A stretch of DNA of 34,876 bases from contig CALXCP010000011.1 of the NCBI GenBank assembly GCA_944386845.1, forward strand, positions 1-34,876, read 5' to 3'. Below the pieces are notes generated by a model. It was not told the DNA's origin and searched no databases. It worked only from the letters and a program-made list of their open reading frames with translations. Positions 15,095 to 22,987 of the stretch are shown one piece after another; within the stretch, counting starts at the first letter, position 1, and every line of letters starts with the position of its first letter. A program made the position numbers and the translations under genes. This stretch comes from an uncultured Oscillospiraceae bacterium. GTDB lineage: Bacteria; Bacillota; Clostridia; Oscillospirales; Oscillospiraceae.

Positions 15095-16120
15095 TCAGCC
15101 CTTGCCGAAGGGGCAGATGGGGTAGTGACACTCGGCGCAGCCCAGGCACAGCCCGCCGTGGCCCAGCACGGCCAGGTCCTGGCGGGTGACGGGCACCCCG
15201 GCGGCCACCCGGGGCAGGACGAGGTCGAAGATGGTGGCCTTGGCGTACATGACGCAGCCGGGAAGCCCCATGACCGGGGTGCCGGTGTCGTCGAAGTAGC
15301 CCAGCAGGAACATGGCACCGGGGAGCACCGGAGCGCCGTAGGAGACGATGCGGGCGCCGGTGGCCTTGATGGCGCCGGGGGTGCGGTCGTCGGGGTCCAC
15401 GCTCATGCCGCCGGTGCACAGGATCAGGTCCACCCCCTTGGCCTTGCAGTCCAGCACGGCGGCGGTGATGGCCTCCATGTCGTCGCCGGGGAGGTGGTGC
15501 TCGGTGACCTGGATGCCGAAGGCGGCCAGCTTGTCCACGATCACCGGGGTGAAGGTGTCCTGGATGCGGCCCTTGGACACCTCGCTGCCGGTGGTCACCA
15601 GGCCGCAGGTCTTCAGACGGAAGGGCCGCAGCTCCAGGATGGGGCCGCCGGCGGCCCGGGAGAGGAGCTGGTCCAGCCGGGCCTCCGGGATGACCAGGGG
15701 GATGATCCGGGTGCCCGCCAGCTTGTCCCCCTTGTGGACCACGGTGTTGGTGTGGCGGGTGGCGATCATGATGTCGTCCTGGACGTTGAGCTGGGCCAGC
15801 CGCTCCACATCCACCCGGAACAGTCCGTCGCAGGCGGCGGACAGCTCGATCTTTCCCTCCTTCACCGGGGAGGCGGTCATGTGCTCATTCTGGCACACGG
15901 CCACCAGCCGCTGGGCGGCCTCGTCCTCGTGGAGGACCCCTTCGGTGCGCTCCCAGACATAGATGTGCTCCTTGCCCATGGACAACAGCACGGGGATGTC
16001 CTCGGGGGCGACGATGTGCCCCTTGCGGAAGCGGGCGTCCTTGGTGACGCCCCGGATGATCTGGGTCATGTCATGGCACAGGACGTGACCCACCGCGTCC
16101 TCAGTTCGGATCAGCTTCAT
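15095..16120 (-). CDS. Molybdopterin-binding protein, MoeA/CinA-like, with C-terminal Cys cluster
   Basis: 341 residues, first gene of the Moco run. It starts MKLIRTEDAVGHVLCHDMTQI and contains a MoCF-like molybdopterin-binding fold (LVTTGSEVSKGRIQDTF, DLILCTGGMSVDPDDRTPGAI, TPVMGLPGCVMYAKATIFDLVLPR). It lacks the MoeA N-terminal domains I/III. The last 25 residues hold four cysteines (CLGCAECHYPIC), which look able to bind zinc or an iron-sulfur cluster. Such proteins are common in clostridial Moco loci, but their reaction is not established; partial replacement of MoeA or cofactor storage are guesses. ATG 16120 has AAAAGGAG nearby upstream; the leader with riboswitch and terminator precedes it. 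Confidence 0.85.
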   Translation of the reverse strand: MKLIRTEDAVGHVLCHDMTQIIRGVTKDARFRKGHIVAPEDIPVLLSMGKEHIYVWERTEGVLHEDEAAQRLVAVCQNEHMTASPVKEGKIELSAACDGLFRVDVERLAQLNVQDDIMIATRHTNTVVHKGDKLAGTRIIPLVIPEARLDQLLSRAAGGPILELRPFRLKTCGLVTTGSEVSKGRIQDTFTPVIVDKLAAFGIQVTEHHLPGDDMEAITAAVLDCKAKGVDLILCTGGMSVDPDDRTPGAIKATGARIVSYGAPVLPGAMFLLGYFDDTGTPVMGLPGCVMYAKATIFDLVLPRVAAGVPVTRQDLAVLGHGGLCLGCAECHYPICPFGKG

Positions 16121-16162
16121 GGATGTGCTCCTTTTCCTTTGGGGATGGCGCCCGGGCGAGCG

Positions 16163-16206
16163 AAAAAAGAAAGCTGACGCAGTCCACAAGGGGACCTCAC
16201 GTCAGC
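16163..16206 (-). terminator. Terminator in the Moco operon leader
   Basis: Stem GCTGACG/CGTCAGC (16173-16179 with 16200-16206), inner pairing GTCC/GGAC, followed on the minus strand by TTTCTTTTTT. It lies between the aptamer-like element and the first gene, matching an expression platform. Confidence 0.85.
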
Positions 16207-16215
16207 GCATTCCCC

Positions 16216-16338
16216 TTTTCCAAACATGTGAAGGGCGGACCCGTTTCCAGACCGCCCCCGAAAGCGCCTGCGGCGCTTTGGCGCAGCGGCATGGGCAGAG
16301 CCTTTAGCCGCTTTTGCTCGGGCAGATATCCAATTTTA
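16216..16338 (-). promoter_or_regulatory. Moco-riboswitch-like leader ahead of the Moco biosynthesis run
   Basis: Second copy of the structured element also found before modB. It carries CCGAGCAAAAGCGGCTA, GCCGCTGCGCC and CTGGAAACGGG on the minus strand, with the same pairings and a GAAA-tetraloop hairpin inside a G-rich/C-rich stem. It has its own promoter about 10 to 40 bases upstream and its own terminator downstream, so binding of Moco could shut off the whole run. The class is inferred from context and architecture (Moco RNA motif), not from a covariance-model search. Confidence 0.78.
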
Positions 16339-16346
16339 ACAAAAAG

Positions 16347-16375
16347 AGTATAACAGATCCCGTGGGAAATTTCAA
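16347..16375 (-). promoter_or_regulatory. Promoter of the Moco biosynthesis run
   Basis: -35 TTGAAA (16375-16370), 17-bp spacer, -10 TATACT (16352-16347). The transcript would begin about 25 bases before the conserved CCGAGC of the leader. Confidence 0.8.
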
Positions 16376-16429
16376 TAGGGGGAGCGAAATAGTTGTGACG
16401 CCGGCGGCTGACAACGCCCGGGACGTGGA

Positions 16430-16455
16430 ACAGGGGCGCCCGAAGGCGCCCCTGT
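16430..16455 (-). terminator. Hairpin after the PH-like gene
   Basis: 11-bp stem (16430-16440 with 16445-16455), four-base loop, about 50 bases after the stop at 16508. The following minus-strand sequence is not T-rich, so this is a probable terminator at best. Confidence 0.5.
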
Positions 16456-16507
16456 CCCGGAGAGAGAGAAGAAGGGAAACGAACGACCATAAAGGTCGGA
16501 GAGAGAT

Positions 16508-17086
16508 TCAGCGGCAGAGCCCGGCGGGCAGGGCGGACAGGGCGTCCTGAGCGTTGGGCACGCTGTAGAACATCAGGGGAGTGCCGTCTTCCTTGTTCTG
16601 GGCGTCGGTGCGGGCGTCCTGGGTGCGGGAGAGGCGGGCGGCGCGGTCGGTCTTCTTGCCGAAGTAGATGGTGCTGTTGCCGGTGGACAGCTTATCCACG
16701 GTGACCTCGTTCAGCTCGGCGATGTCACGGGTCTTGACGGTCATCTCGTGGGCACCCTTGGTGAAGCAGGCGATGACGCGGCGGTCGGTGATGTAGTAGG
16801 TGGACTTCTTCCCGACCTTGATGGCCACGACGATGGGGTCGATGACCAGGTAGAGGGCGACGATGACGCAGATGCAGAGCATCACCGTGGCCTGCATGGG
16901 ATCGGCGGTCTCACCGCGGCCGGGGCCGGTGAAGTAGAAGCCGCCCACCAGGAGGATGGCGGCGATGATCACGCGGATGATGAAGGAAGCGCCGTAGGGG
17001 GCCTCCATGAGCTTGACATCCTGGGGACGGCCGGACCATTTCACGACCTCGCCGGGCTGCAGGATAGCGTCGATCTTGTTTTCCAT
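16508..17086 (-). CDS. PH-domain-like membrane protein
   Basis: 192 residues. A short cytoplasmic start (MENKIDAILQPGEVVKWSGRPQ), two hydrophobic segments (about 37-55 and 70-93), then a soluble part with YYITDRRVIAC and IAELNEVTV, the pattern of bacterial PH-like (bPH2/DUF304) proteins. ATG 17086 is preferred over the upstream in-frame ATG because AAGGAG lies ten bases before it. It follows the receiver gene by 144 bases with no clear terminator between, so it may belong to the kinase operon. Function unknown. Confidence 0.7.
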   Translation of the reverse strand: MENKIDAILQPGEVVKWSGRPQDVKLMEAPYGASFIIRVIIAAILLVGGFYFTGPGRGETADPMQATVMLCICVIVALYLVIDPIVVAIKVGKKSTYYITDRRVIACFTKGAHEMTVKTRDIAELNEVTVDKLSTGNSTIYFGKKTDRAARLSRTQDARTDAQNKEDGTPLMFYSVPNAQDALSALPAGLCR

Positions 17087-17230
17087 GATGAAAATTCTCC
17101 TTTCCAACTCGATGGGGAGGGACGCTCCCCGGGGCAGATCAGGTATTTTGGTGGGACTGTCCTCCCATCCCGCCCCCTTGTCCCCGGATCCTTAGGGACG
17201 AAGCGGCAGAACGGGCAGGACCATATAGAC

Positions 17231-17806
17231 TCAGCGAAAGACCTCCGCGGCGCGGTGGTACTTGTCGCTGTTCTCCCCGTCACCCAGCAGGCTGTACACA
17301 TGGGCCAGCCGCTCATAGATGTCGGCGTTGCCGGGGTCTTCCCCCAGGGCCATGTTCAGCAGGTTCCTGGCGCGGATGAGGTCGCCGTGGGCCTCACACT
17401 CCTCGGCAGCCTGGATCAGGTCGGGCGGCCGGCGGCCGCTCTTCTCCAGGTCCAGGTCGGACATGAGATTCTTCAGCCGCTCGGCGGTGAAGGGCTTTTG
17501 CAGGTAGGACACCACGCCCAGGCGGGTGCACTCCACGGCGTTCTTGATGGTGGGGTAGGCGGTGATGACGATCACCGGCGTCTGCACGCCGGCGCTGCGC
17601 ATCCGGCGCAGCACCTCAGTGCCGCTGAGCTCGGGCAGCTTGATGTCCAGGAAGATCAGGTCGTACTGCCCGGCCAGGATAGCGTCCAGCCCCTCCCGGC
17701 CGTTGCTGGCACACGACACCTGATAGCCGTCCAGCTCCAGGCATTTGGTGAGCATCAGCCGGATGTTTTTGGTATCATCAACGATCAGTACGTTCTGTGC
17801 CATCAT
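17231..17806 (-). CDS. Response regulator: receiver domain with TPR-like tail
   Basis: 191 residues. The receiver domain is complete: acidic pair D10-D11, phospho-acceptor D54 (LIFLDIKLPELSG), T82 and K104 (LQKPF). There is no DNA-binding domain; instead residues from about 125 on (AAEECEAHGDLIRARNLLNMALGEDPGNADIYERLAHVYSLLG, split over two helices pairs) read like TPR repeats, suggesting output by protein contact. The kinase gene stop overlaps its start by four bases (ATGA). AGGAG precedes the tandem ATGs (17806 or 17803). Confidence 0.9.
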   Translation of the reverse strand: MMAQNVLIVDDTKNIRLMLTKCLELDGYQVSCASNGREGLDAILAGQYDLIFLDIKLPELSGTEVLRRMRSAGVQTPVIVITAYPTIKNAVECTRLGVVSYLQKPFTAERLKNLMSDLDLEKSGRRPPDLIQAAEECEAHGDLIRARNLLNMALGEDPGNADIYERLAHVYSLLGDGENSDKYHRAAEVFR

Positions 17807-19659
17807 TGGTTCTCCTCTTGTCTCATCAGCGGAAGGGTGAAGCAGAACTCGCTGCCCTCCTCCCGCCCGGTGACGCACCAGATGCGTCCGTGGTGGGCGG
17901 TGATGATCTCCTTGGCGGCGGCCAGACCCACGCCGGTGCCCCGGACCTCCAGGTCATAGCCCTTCACCTGTACGAATTTTTCGAAGATCTGATCGGCGAA
18001 TTCAGGGGGGACGCCGATGCCGGTGTCTGCCACGCTGACCAGGATGTCCTGCTTTCGGAGCTGGGCGCTCACGGTGACCGAACCGCCCTCGTTGGTATAC
18101 TTCATGGCGTTGGAGAGCAGGTTGTTCAGGACCCACGTGATCTTGGAGAAGTCGGCCCATACCTGAGGCAGGTCGGGGGGGACGTCCACGGTGAGAGCGA
18201 TGTCGCTGTGGGCGGCGATGGACTCGAACTGCCGCACCGATACCCGCACCGCCGACTCCACCGAGCAGGGCTCGAACTTGTAGATGGTCTTGGCCGACTC
18301 GATGCGGGAGAGCTCCAGCAGCTCGCCCACCAGGTTCTCCAGATGCTGGCTGTCCTCGCAGATGGTCTCCACGATCTCCCGCTGGTCCCTGTTCATGGGG
18401 CCGGCCAGCTCGCTGCGCATCATGTCAGCCCCCATGAAGATGGAGGTCAGCGGGGTCTTGAACTCGTGGGAGATGGTGGCGATGAAGTCGCCCCGGGCCC
18501 GCTCCAGCAGCTTCAGCTCGGTGACATTGTGGAGCAGGACGATGAAGCCGGTGGTGACGCCGTCGGCATCCAGGATGGGGGTGATGGCCACCTGGTAGAA
18601 GTGTTCGTTGTCCTTCTCCCGGGGAGCCACGATCTTTTCGGGCTGCACGGCGGAGGGATCCTGGACCACCTGGGCCAGGTATTCCACCAGCTCTCCCTGA
18701 GGGAGCAGCTCCCGCAGCGGAGAGCGGACGTCATCGGTCTGCTCCGCCCCCACCAGCTGGGCCATGGCCTGGTTCAGCAGAAGGACGGTGCCCTCGTCAT
18801 CCATCACCAGCAGAGGCTCGTTGATGCTGCGGACGATGGTGTCGGTCTGGTTCCTGGCCTCCATGAGGGAGCCCAGGGTGCTCTGCTCGAACTCGCTGAG
18901 CCGCTGGAGCATCCGCTGGAACTCGCCGGCCAGCAGGCCAAACTCGTCCTCGGTGGTGACCAGCTCGCCGCCGGAGAGGTTGCCCTGGCGCACCTCCTTG
19001 ATCTGCTTGGTGATCTTGTCGATGGGAGCCAGGAAGCGGCGGGTGTAGATATTGCTCATCCAAAGCCCCAGCACGGCGGCCAGGGGGAAGAGGATGCACA
19101 GGGTGCGGGTGCTGGTCCGGGCGGCCTCAGTGGCCTGATCCCGGCGCTCGAAGAGAGCCGTCTCATTGGAGTCGTGCAGCTTCTGCATGGCGTTCTCCAG
19201 CAGGGTGACATAGGGCCCCATGCTGTCGCCATAGTAATCCAGCGCCGCCTGGTAGTCCTCCGGGTCCGTCAGGTCGTAGGTGGTGAGGGTCCGGAAGGAG
19301 TTGACATAGCGCTGGAACCTCGCCCAGATCTCTTCGATGTATTGCTGCTCGTTGGTCAGGACGATGGTGGCCTCTTCCTCGTTGTAGTAACGGGTGAACT
19401 CCGTGCGGGACTGCTCGAACTGGATGGCGGCCTGGACCGAGTCCCCGTACAGGTACTCCTCCACCGCCAACCGCTGGTTCCACAGGGCGTCCCGCATCTT
19501 GGCCAGCCGGTCGATGCTGTTGTAGTTGGTGGTGATCAGCCCTTCGATGGTGGTGCTGATGGAGGACATGGTGTAGATGGACACGACGCCCAGGAAGCAG
19601 ATCACCAGCACCAGGCTGAGGTAGCCCAGAGTGAACTTGCTCCGCACCGTCTTGAACAT
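17803..19659 (-). CDS. Membrane sensor histidine kinase (HAMP-PAS-HisKA-HATPase)
   Basis: 618 residues. Transmembrane segment 1 at about 11-30, an extracytoplasmic helical sensor of about 150 residues, transmembrane segment 2 at about 185-203, HAMP at 205-260, PAS at about 270-380 (EPLLVMDDEGTVLLLNQAM), HisKA with H398 (ATISHEFKTPLTSI), then ATP-binding boxes NNLLSNAMKYT, DTGIGV and GTGVGLAAAKEI. The layout resembles NtrY/KinB-type kinases with a four-helix-bundle sensor. ATG 19659 has GGAGGG upstream. It is coupled to the receiver gene by a four-base overlap. The signal is unknown. Confidence 0.95.
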   Translation of the reverse strand: MFKTVRSKFTLGYLSLVLVICFLGVVSIYTMSSISTTIEGLITTNYNSIDRLAKMRDALWNQRLAVEEYLYGDSVQAAIQFEQSRTEFTRYYNEEEATIVLTNEQQYIEEIWARFQRYVNSFRTLTTYDLTDPEDYQAALDYYGDSMGPYVTLLENAMQKLHDSNETALFERRDQATEAARTSTRTLCILFPLAAVLGLWMSNIYTRRFLAPIDKITKQIKEVRQGNLSGGELVTTEDEFGLLAGEFQRMLQRLSEFEQSTLGSLMEARNQTDTIVRSINEPLLVMDDEGTVLLLNQAMAQLVGAEQTDDVRSPLRELLPQGELVEYLAQVVQDPSAVQPEKIVAPREKDNEHFYQVAITPILDADGVTTGFIVLLHNVTELKLLERARGDFIATISHEFKTPLTSIFMGADMMRSELAGPMNRDQREIVETICEDSQHLENLVGELLELSRIESAKTIYKFEPCSVESAVRVSVRQFESIAAHSDIALTVDVPPDLPQVWADFSKITWVLNNLLSNAMKYTNEGGSVTVSAQLRKQDILVSVADTGIGVPPEFADQIFEKFVQVKGYDLEVRGTGVGLAAAKEIITAHHGRIWCVTGREEGSEFCFTLPLMRQEENQ

Positions 19660-19709
19660 GGCGGTCCCTCCTGTGAAAAGGTTTGCGCCGTTCCCTCTGT
19701 TCTGCCCAC

Positions 19710-19738
19710 AGTATACCTTCCCGCGGAGTGAGGCGCAA
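19710..19738 (-). promoter_or_regulatory. Promoter of the kinase/receiver operon
   Basis: -35 TTGCGC (19738-19733), 17-bp spacer, -10 TATACT (19715-19710). About 50 bases before the kinase start. Confidence 0.75.
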
Positions 19739-19913
19739 CTGGCGAAATACAGAGGAAAACGGACTTCCAGATAGGATGTTTGAGCTTGACCGGGAGCTAT
19801 CCAGGCTGTTTCCAGCTGAAATACAAGATAATTCGGAATCCTTCCGGAAAATGAGAAACGGGTGAGATGGGAAAAATTTTTTGCCCGAGGCGTCATCCGG
19901 CCCCGTTTTCGTC

Positions 19914-19942
19914 TGGTCAAACGGCGGCCGGTGTGGTATGAT
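19914..19942 (+). promoter_or_regulatory. Probable malQ promoter
   Basis: -35-like TGGTCA (19914-19919), 17-bp spacer, -10 TATGAT (19937-19942) with extended TGTGG. Divergent from the kinase promoter. Confidence 0.55.
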
Positions 19943-19991
19943 GAGGGCCGGAATGTCCGGCCCCGCGCCGGACGGGAAAGGGGGAGGTCCC

Positions 19992-21374
19992 ATGCTGGAG
20001 AGATGTGCCGGGGTGCTCATGGCCCTGTCGTCCCTGCCGTCGCCCTATGGGGTGGGGGGACTGGGGGCGCCGGCCCGGGCCTTTGTGGATTTTCTGGCCG
20101 CGGCGGGGCAGCGCTGGTGGCAGCTGCTGCCCGTGTCGCCGCTGGGAGAGGGGGGCTCCCCCTATCAGTCCTGCTCCGCCTTCGCGGGGGAGCCCCTCTA
20201 CCTGGACCTGGAGGACCTGACGGAGCAGGGCCTCATCACGGCGGAGGAGCTGGCGGGGCAGCGGCTGGACAGCCCGGACGCCGCCGCCTTTGAGGAGGCC
20301 CGGGCTCTGCGGATGCCCCTGCTGCGGAAGGCCTGGCGCCGGGCGGGCTCCCTGTCCCGGGAGGAGGAGCCCTTCTGGCTGGAGGACTACGTCCGCTGTG
20401 TGTCCCGCCGGGCGGGGGACCCGGAGGAGGGGGAATTTCACCGCTTCCTTCAGCTGCAGTTTCTCCGGCAGTGGGACGCCCTGCGGGACTACGCCGGCGC
20501 CCGGGGGGTGAGGCTCATGGGGGACATCCCCATCTATCTCTCCCTGGACTCGGCGGAGGTGCAGGCCCATCCGGAGCTGTTCCAGCTGGACCGGAAGGGC
20601 CGGCCCGCCCGGGTGGCGGGGGTGCCCCCCGACGCCTTCTCCCGGGAGGGGCAGCTGTGGGGCAGCCCGCTGTATGACTGGGCGGGAAACCCCGGCGGCA
20701 CCGCCGCCTTCTGGCGGGACCGGGCCCGCTGGGCCGCCCGGCTGTACGACGGGGTGCGGCTGGACCACTTCCGGGGATTTTACAACTACTGGTCGGTGCC
20801 GGCGGGCAGGCCCGCCACCGCCGGCCGCTGGGAGCCCGGGCCGGGCCGGGAGCTCATCGACGCCATCCGGGCCGCCGCCCCGGAGCTGTTCCTGCTGGCC
20901 GAGGACCTGGGCGACCTGGACGAGGGGGCCCGGGCCTTCCCCGCCGCCTGCGGGGTGCCGGGGATGCGGGTGCTGGTCTTTGCCTTTGACAGCGGGCCGG
21001 ACAACGCCTACCTCCCCCACAACTGCCCGGAGGACTGCGCCGTCTACACCGGTACCCACGACACCCCCACCTTCGTGGAGTTCCTCCAGACGGCCGCTCC
21101 GGAGACGGCGGCCTTCGCCCGGGCGTATCTGCGCCTGCGGGAGGACGAGGGGCTGGGCTGGGGCGCTCTGGCCGGGGCGTGGGGCAGCCCGGCGGCTCTG
21201 ACCATCGCCCCCCTCCAGGATGTGCTGGGGCTGGGGGGCGACGCCCGGATGAACCTCCCCGGCACCGTCGGAGGGCGCAACTGGCGCTGGCGGGTGCGGG
21301 AGGAGGCCCTGAATCCCGGCGTGGCCGCCCGGCTGCGGGAGCTGACCCGGGTGTACGGCCGGCTGCGGGGGTAA
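19992..21374 (+). CDS. malQ: 4-alpha-glucanotransferase (amylomaltase, GH77)
   Basis: Transfers alpha-1,4-glucan chains in maltodextrin or glycogen metabolism, cytoplasmic. 460 residues, slightly short for the family but complete. Catalytic residues are visible: nucleophile D258 (GVRLDHFRGF), acid/base E304 (LLAEDLGDL), stabilising D357 (GTHDTPT). The start has the typical SGVLMALSSLPSPYG-like opening and SPYQSCSAFAGEPLYLDL. ATG 19992 has GGGGAGG upstream; the longer frame overlaps the promoter. Single-gene transcript; no other maltose genes are nearby. Confidence 0.96.
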   Translation: MLERCAGVLMALSSLPSPYGVGGLGAPARAFVDFLAAAGQRWWQLLPVSPLGEGGSPYQSCSAFAGEPLYLDLEDLTEQGLITAEELAGQRLDSPDAAAFEEARALRMPLLRKAWRRAGSLSREEEPFWLEDYVRCVSRRAGDPEEGEFHRFLQLQFLRQWDALRDYAGARGVRLMGDIPIYLSLDSAEVQAHPELFQLDRKGRPARVAGVPPDAFSREGQLWGSPLYDWAGNPGGTAAFWRDRARWAARLYDGVRLDHFRGFYNYWSVPAGRPATAGRWEPGPGRELIDAIRAAAPELFLLAEDLGDLDEGARAFPAACGVPGMRVLVFAFDSGPDNAYLPHNCPEDCAVYTGTHDTPTFVEFLQTAAPETAAFARAYLRLREDEGLGWGALAGAWGSPAALTIAPLQDVLGLGGDARMNLPGTVGGRNWRWRVREEALNPGVAARLRELTRVYGRLRG

Positions 21375-21376
21375 AG

Positions 21377-21422
21377 GGCCGCCGCCCCTCCCGGGAGAGA
21401 AGCGGCGGAGATCCCGGCGGCC
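21377..21422. terminator. Hairpin between convergent malQ and LysR-type genes
   Basis: Outer stem GGCCGCCG/CGGCGGCC (21377-21384 with 21415-21422) with further GC pairing inside, filling the 50-base convergent gap. No clear T run on either side. Confidence 0.4.
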
Positions 21423-21424
21423 GG

Positions 21425-22354
21425 TCAGCCCTTGGGCAGGCTGTCGGCGGTGCGGGTGAGGATGTTGATGAAGTGCTCCTCCTCCGGGCTGAAGCGGTGT
21501 CCCTTGCGGAAGACCAGGATGTCCCGGTAGGCCCGGGGGGAGACGTTGCAGCGCCGCTGCACCAGCCCCATCCGGTCCAGGGTGGCCTGGGGCAGGGGAG
21601 AGCCCCACATGAAGGTGGAGGGCAGGCCGCTGAGCAGCTCCAGCTGGCTGCCCCGCTCATAGATGGCGATCTCCCTCTTTTTCTCGTCCATGTGGGCCAG
21701 CTGCCGGGCCCGGGCCAGGGAGAGCAGGGGGACGGAGAAGTCCCCGTGGACCAGTTCGATGTACCCCTTCAGGTCCCGGTAGTCGATGACGTCGTGGCCG
21801 GCCAGGGGGTGGTCCTTGGACATGAGGGCGTAGCACTCGAACTCACAGATGAATTTATGCTGGAGATCCTTCTCCTCCAGGATCTCCATGAAGTAGGGCT
21901 CATAGACCGTCTGGAAGCGCACCACCGCCAGGTCGCACTGGTCGTCTGCCACGTTGCGGATGGCCTGGGGGGAGGAGGTCTCCCAGTACTTGTAATCGAT
22001 CTCGCTGTCCAGGGTCAGGTCCTTGGCGAACTCGATGAAGGCCTGGGAGACATAGCTGGCCCGGGGGACCGAGATGCTGAACCGCTTGGTCTTGTCCCGG
22101 GAGGGCTGGAACATCCCCTCGATCTGCTCCACCTGGGTGAGGATGTTCCTGGCCCGGGCCAGGAAGAGCTCCCCCTTGGGGGTGGGCTGCACCCCCTTGG
22201 CGGTGCGGTTGAACAGCTCGGTGCCCAGCTGGGCCTCCAGCTCCCGGATGGCCTTGCTGAGCCGGGGCTGGCTCATATACAGGTTCTGGGCCGCCTTGGT
22301 GAAGGAGCCGGTCTTCTCCACCTCCACGGCGTACTTCAGATATTGTGTGTTCAC
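21425..22354 (-). CDS. LysR family transcriptional regulator
   Basis: 309 residues. N-terminal winged helix-turn-helix FTKAAQNLYMSQPRLSKAIRELEAQLGTELFNRT is the LysR signature, followed by a helical linker and a type-2 periplasmic-binding-like effector domain from about residue 95. The start is GTG 22354. It stands alone, convergent with malQ and divergent from tRNA-Leu, so no adjacent operon suggests its target. Confidence 0.95.
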   Translation of the reverse strand: MNTQYLKYAVEVEKTGSFTKAAQNLYMSQPRLSKAIRELEAQLGTELFNRTAKGVQPTPKGELFLARARNILTQVEQIEGMFQPSRDKTKRFSISVPRASYVSQAFIEFAKDLTLDSEIDYKYWETSSPQAIRNVADDQCDLAVVRFQTVYEPYFMEILEEKDLQHKFICEFECYALMSKDHPLAGHDVIDYRDLKGYIELVHGDFSVPLLSLARARQLAHMDEKKREIAIYERGSQLELLSGLPSTFMWGSPLPQATLDRMGLVQRRCNVSPRAYRDILVFRKGHRFSPEEEHFINILTRTADSLPKG

Positions 22355-22416
22355 GTTCCACTCACCTCAGCAGGTCCGGCTGCCACAGGGCGGGCCGCGA
22401 TCTCTCGCTTTCCTCT

Positions 22417-22445
22417 ATCTTAAATGAGAATCCCTCTGTTGTCAA
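22417..22445 (-). promoter_or_regulatory. Promoter of the LysR-type gene
   Basis: Perfect -35 TTGACA (22445-22440), 17-bp spacer, -10 TAAGAT (22422-22417). Confidence 0.75.
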
Positions 22446-22487
22446 CCGCTCCGGTCTCTCCGGAGCGGGCGGCGGAGAAGAAGGGGC

Positions 22488-22516
22488 TTGCTTTTCCGGC
22501 CGGAACGCGCTATACT
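22488..22516 (+). promoter_or_regulatory. Promoter of tRNA-Leu
   Basis: -35 TTGCTT (22488-22493), 17-bp spacer, -10 TATACT (22511-22516), start expected close to the mature 5' end at 22532. Confidence 0.75.
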
Positions 22517-22531
22517 TGTCCTGGCTTTTTC

Positions 22532-22618
22532 GCCGGTGTGATGGAATTGGTAGACGTAGCGGACTCAAAATCCGCCGCTGGCGACAGCGTACCGGTTCGA
22601 GTCCGGTCACCGGCACCA
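22532..22618 (+). tRNA. tRNA-Leu, anticodon CAA
   Basis: 87-nt class II tRNA. Acceptor stem GCCGGTG pairs with CACCGGC, discriminator A, encoded CCA. The D-loop has GGTAGACG; the anticodon stem GCGGA/TCCGC closes the loop CTCAAAA, giving anticodon CAA (UUG codons). A long variable arm (GCTGGCGACAGC) and the T-loop GTTCGAGTC complete the fold. Confidence 0.97.
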
Positions 22619-22662
22619 CGTCGTCGCGGACTGCGTATCGTTCGCGACGACGTTTTCTTTTT
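22619..22662 (+). terminator. Terminator of tRNA-Leu
   Basis: 10-bp stem CGTCGTCGCG/CGCGACGACG (22619-22628 with 22643-22652) followed by TTTTCTTTTT. Confidence 0.9.
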
Positions 22663-22987
22663 CAAAGCAAACGTCATCGCTCATTCACTCCGTCGCTCCT
22701 CCTTTCCAACTGCGACCCACTTCGTTGGGCTCGCAGTTGGTATGCCGCCCTGCGGGCGGCATATTTTACTCAACTAAGAAATATCATTTTTGACCGCCCG
22801 CTCCAGTGGAGCATCCTTCTGGGTGCTCCGATTTTTATTGCATTTTGTGAATTTTCTCATATAATGGCGGCAGAGCATCCCGCACTTGGCGGACCAGCTT
22901 CTTGCCCTGCCGGTCAAGCTGAGGGAGCTGGCTCGGCGATACAGAGCGGATCATGAAGTGGACACGACTGCGGCGAAGGAGGTAAAC
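22663..22987 (+). other. Non-coding, lower-GC stretch with several hairpins
   Basis: No gene with a plausible start and ribosome binding site until 22988. It holds a hairpin at about 22708-22742 (CCAACTGCGA/TCGCAGTTGG), another at 22741-22763 (TATGCCGCC/GGCGGCATA), and a terminator-like stem at 22808-22829. Base composition drops relative to flanks. The look is that of a repeat or a decayed insertion behind the tRNA gene. A ten-codon reading frame at 22953-22985 (MKWTRLRRRR) ends inside the ribosome binding site of the next gene. Confidence 0.5.
22808..22837 (+). terminator. Second terminator downstream of tRNA-Leu
   Basis: 9-bp stem (22808-22816 with 22821-22829, one G-T pair), loop TTCT, followed by GATTTTTATT. 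Confidence 0.75.

Noticed and set aside
16119..16353. Two small plus-strand frames (62 and 76 codons) over the Moco leader
   Set aside because: They cover the structured leader and its terminator on the opposite strand and have no family resemblance or ribosome binding site.
22663..22763. CRISPR-like repeat after tRNA-Leu
   Set aside because: The hairpins are different from one another and not regularly spaced; no cas genes are present.
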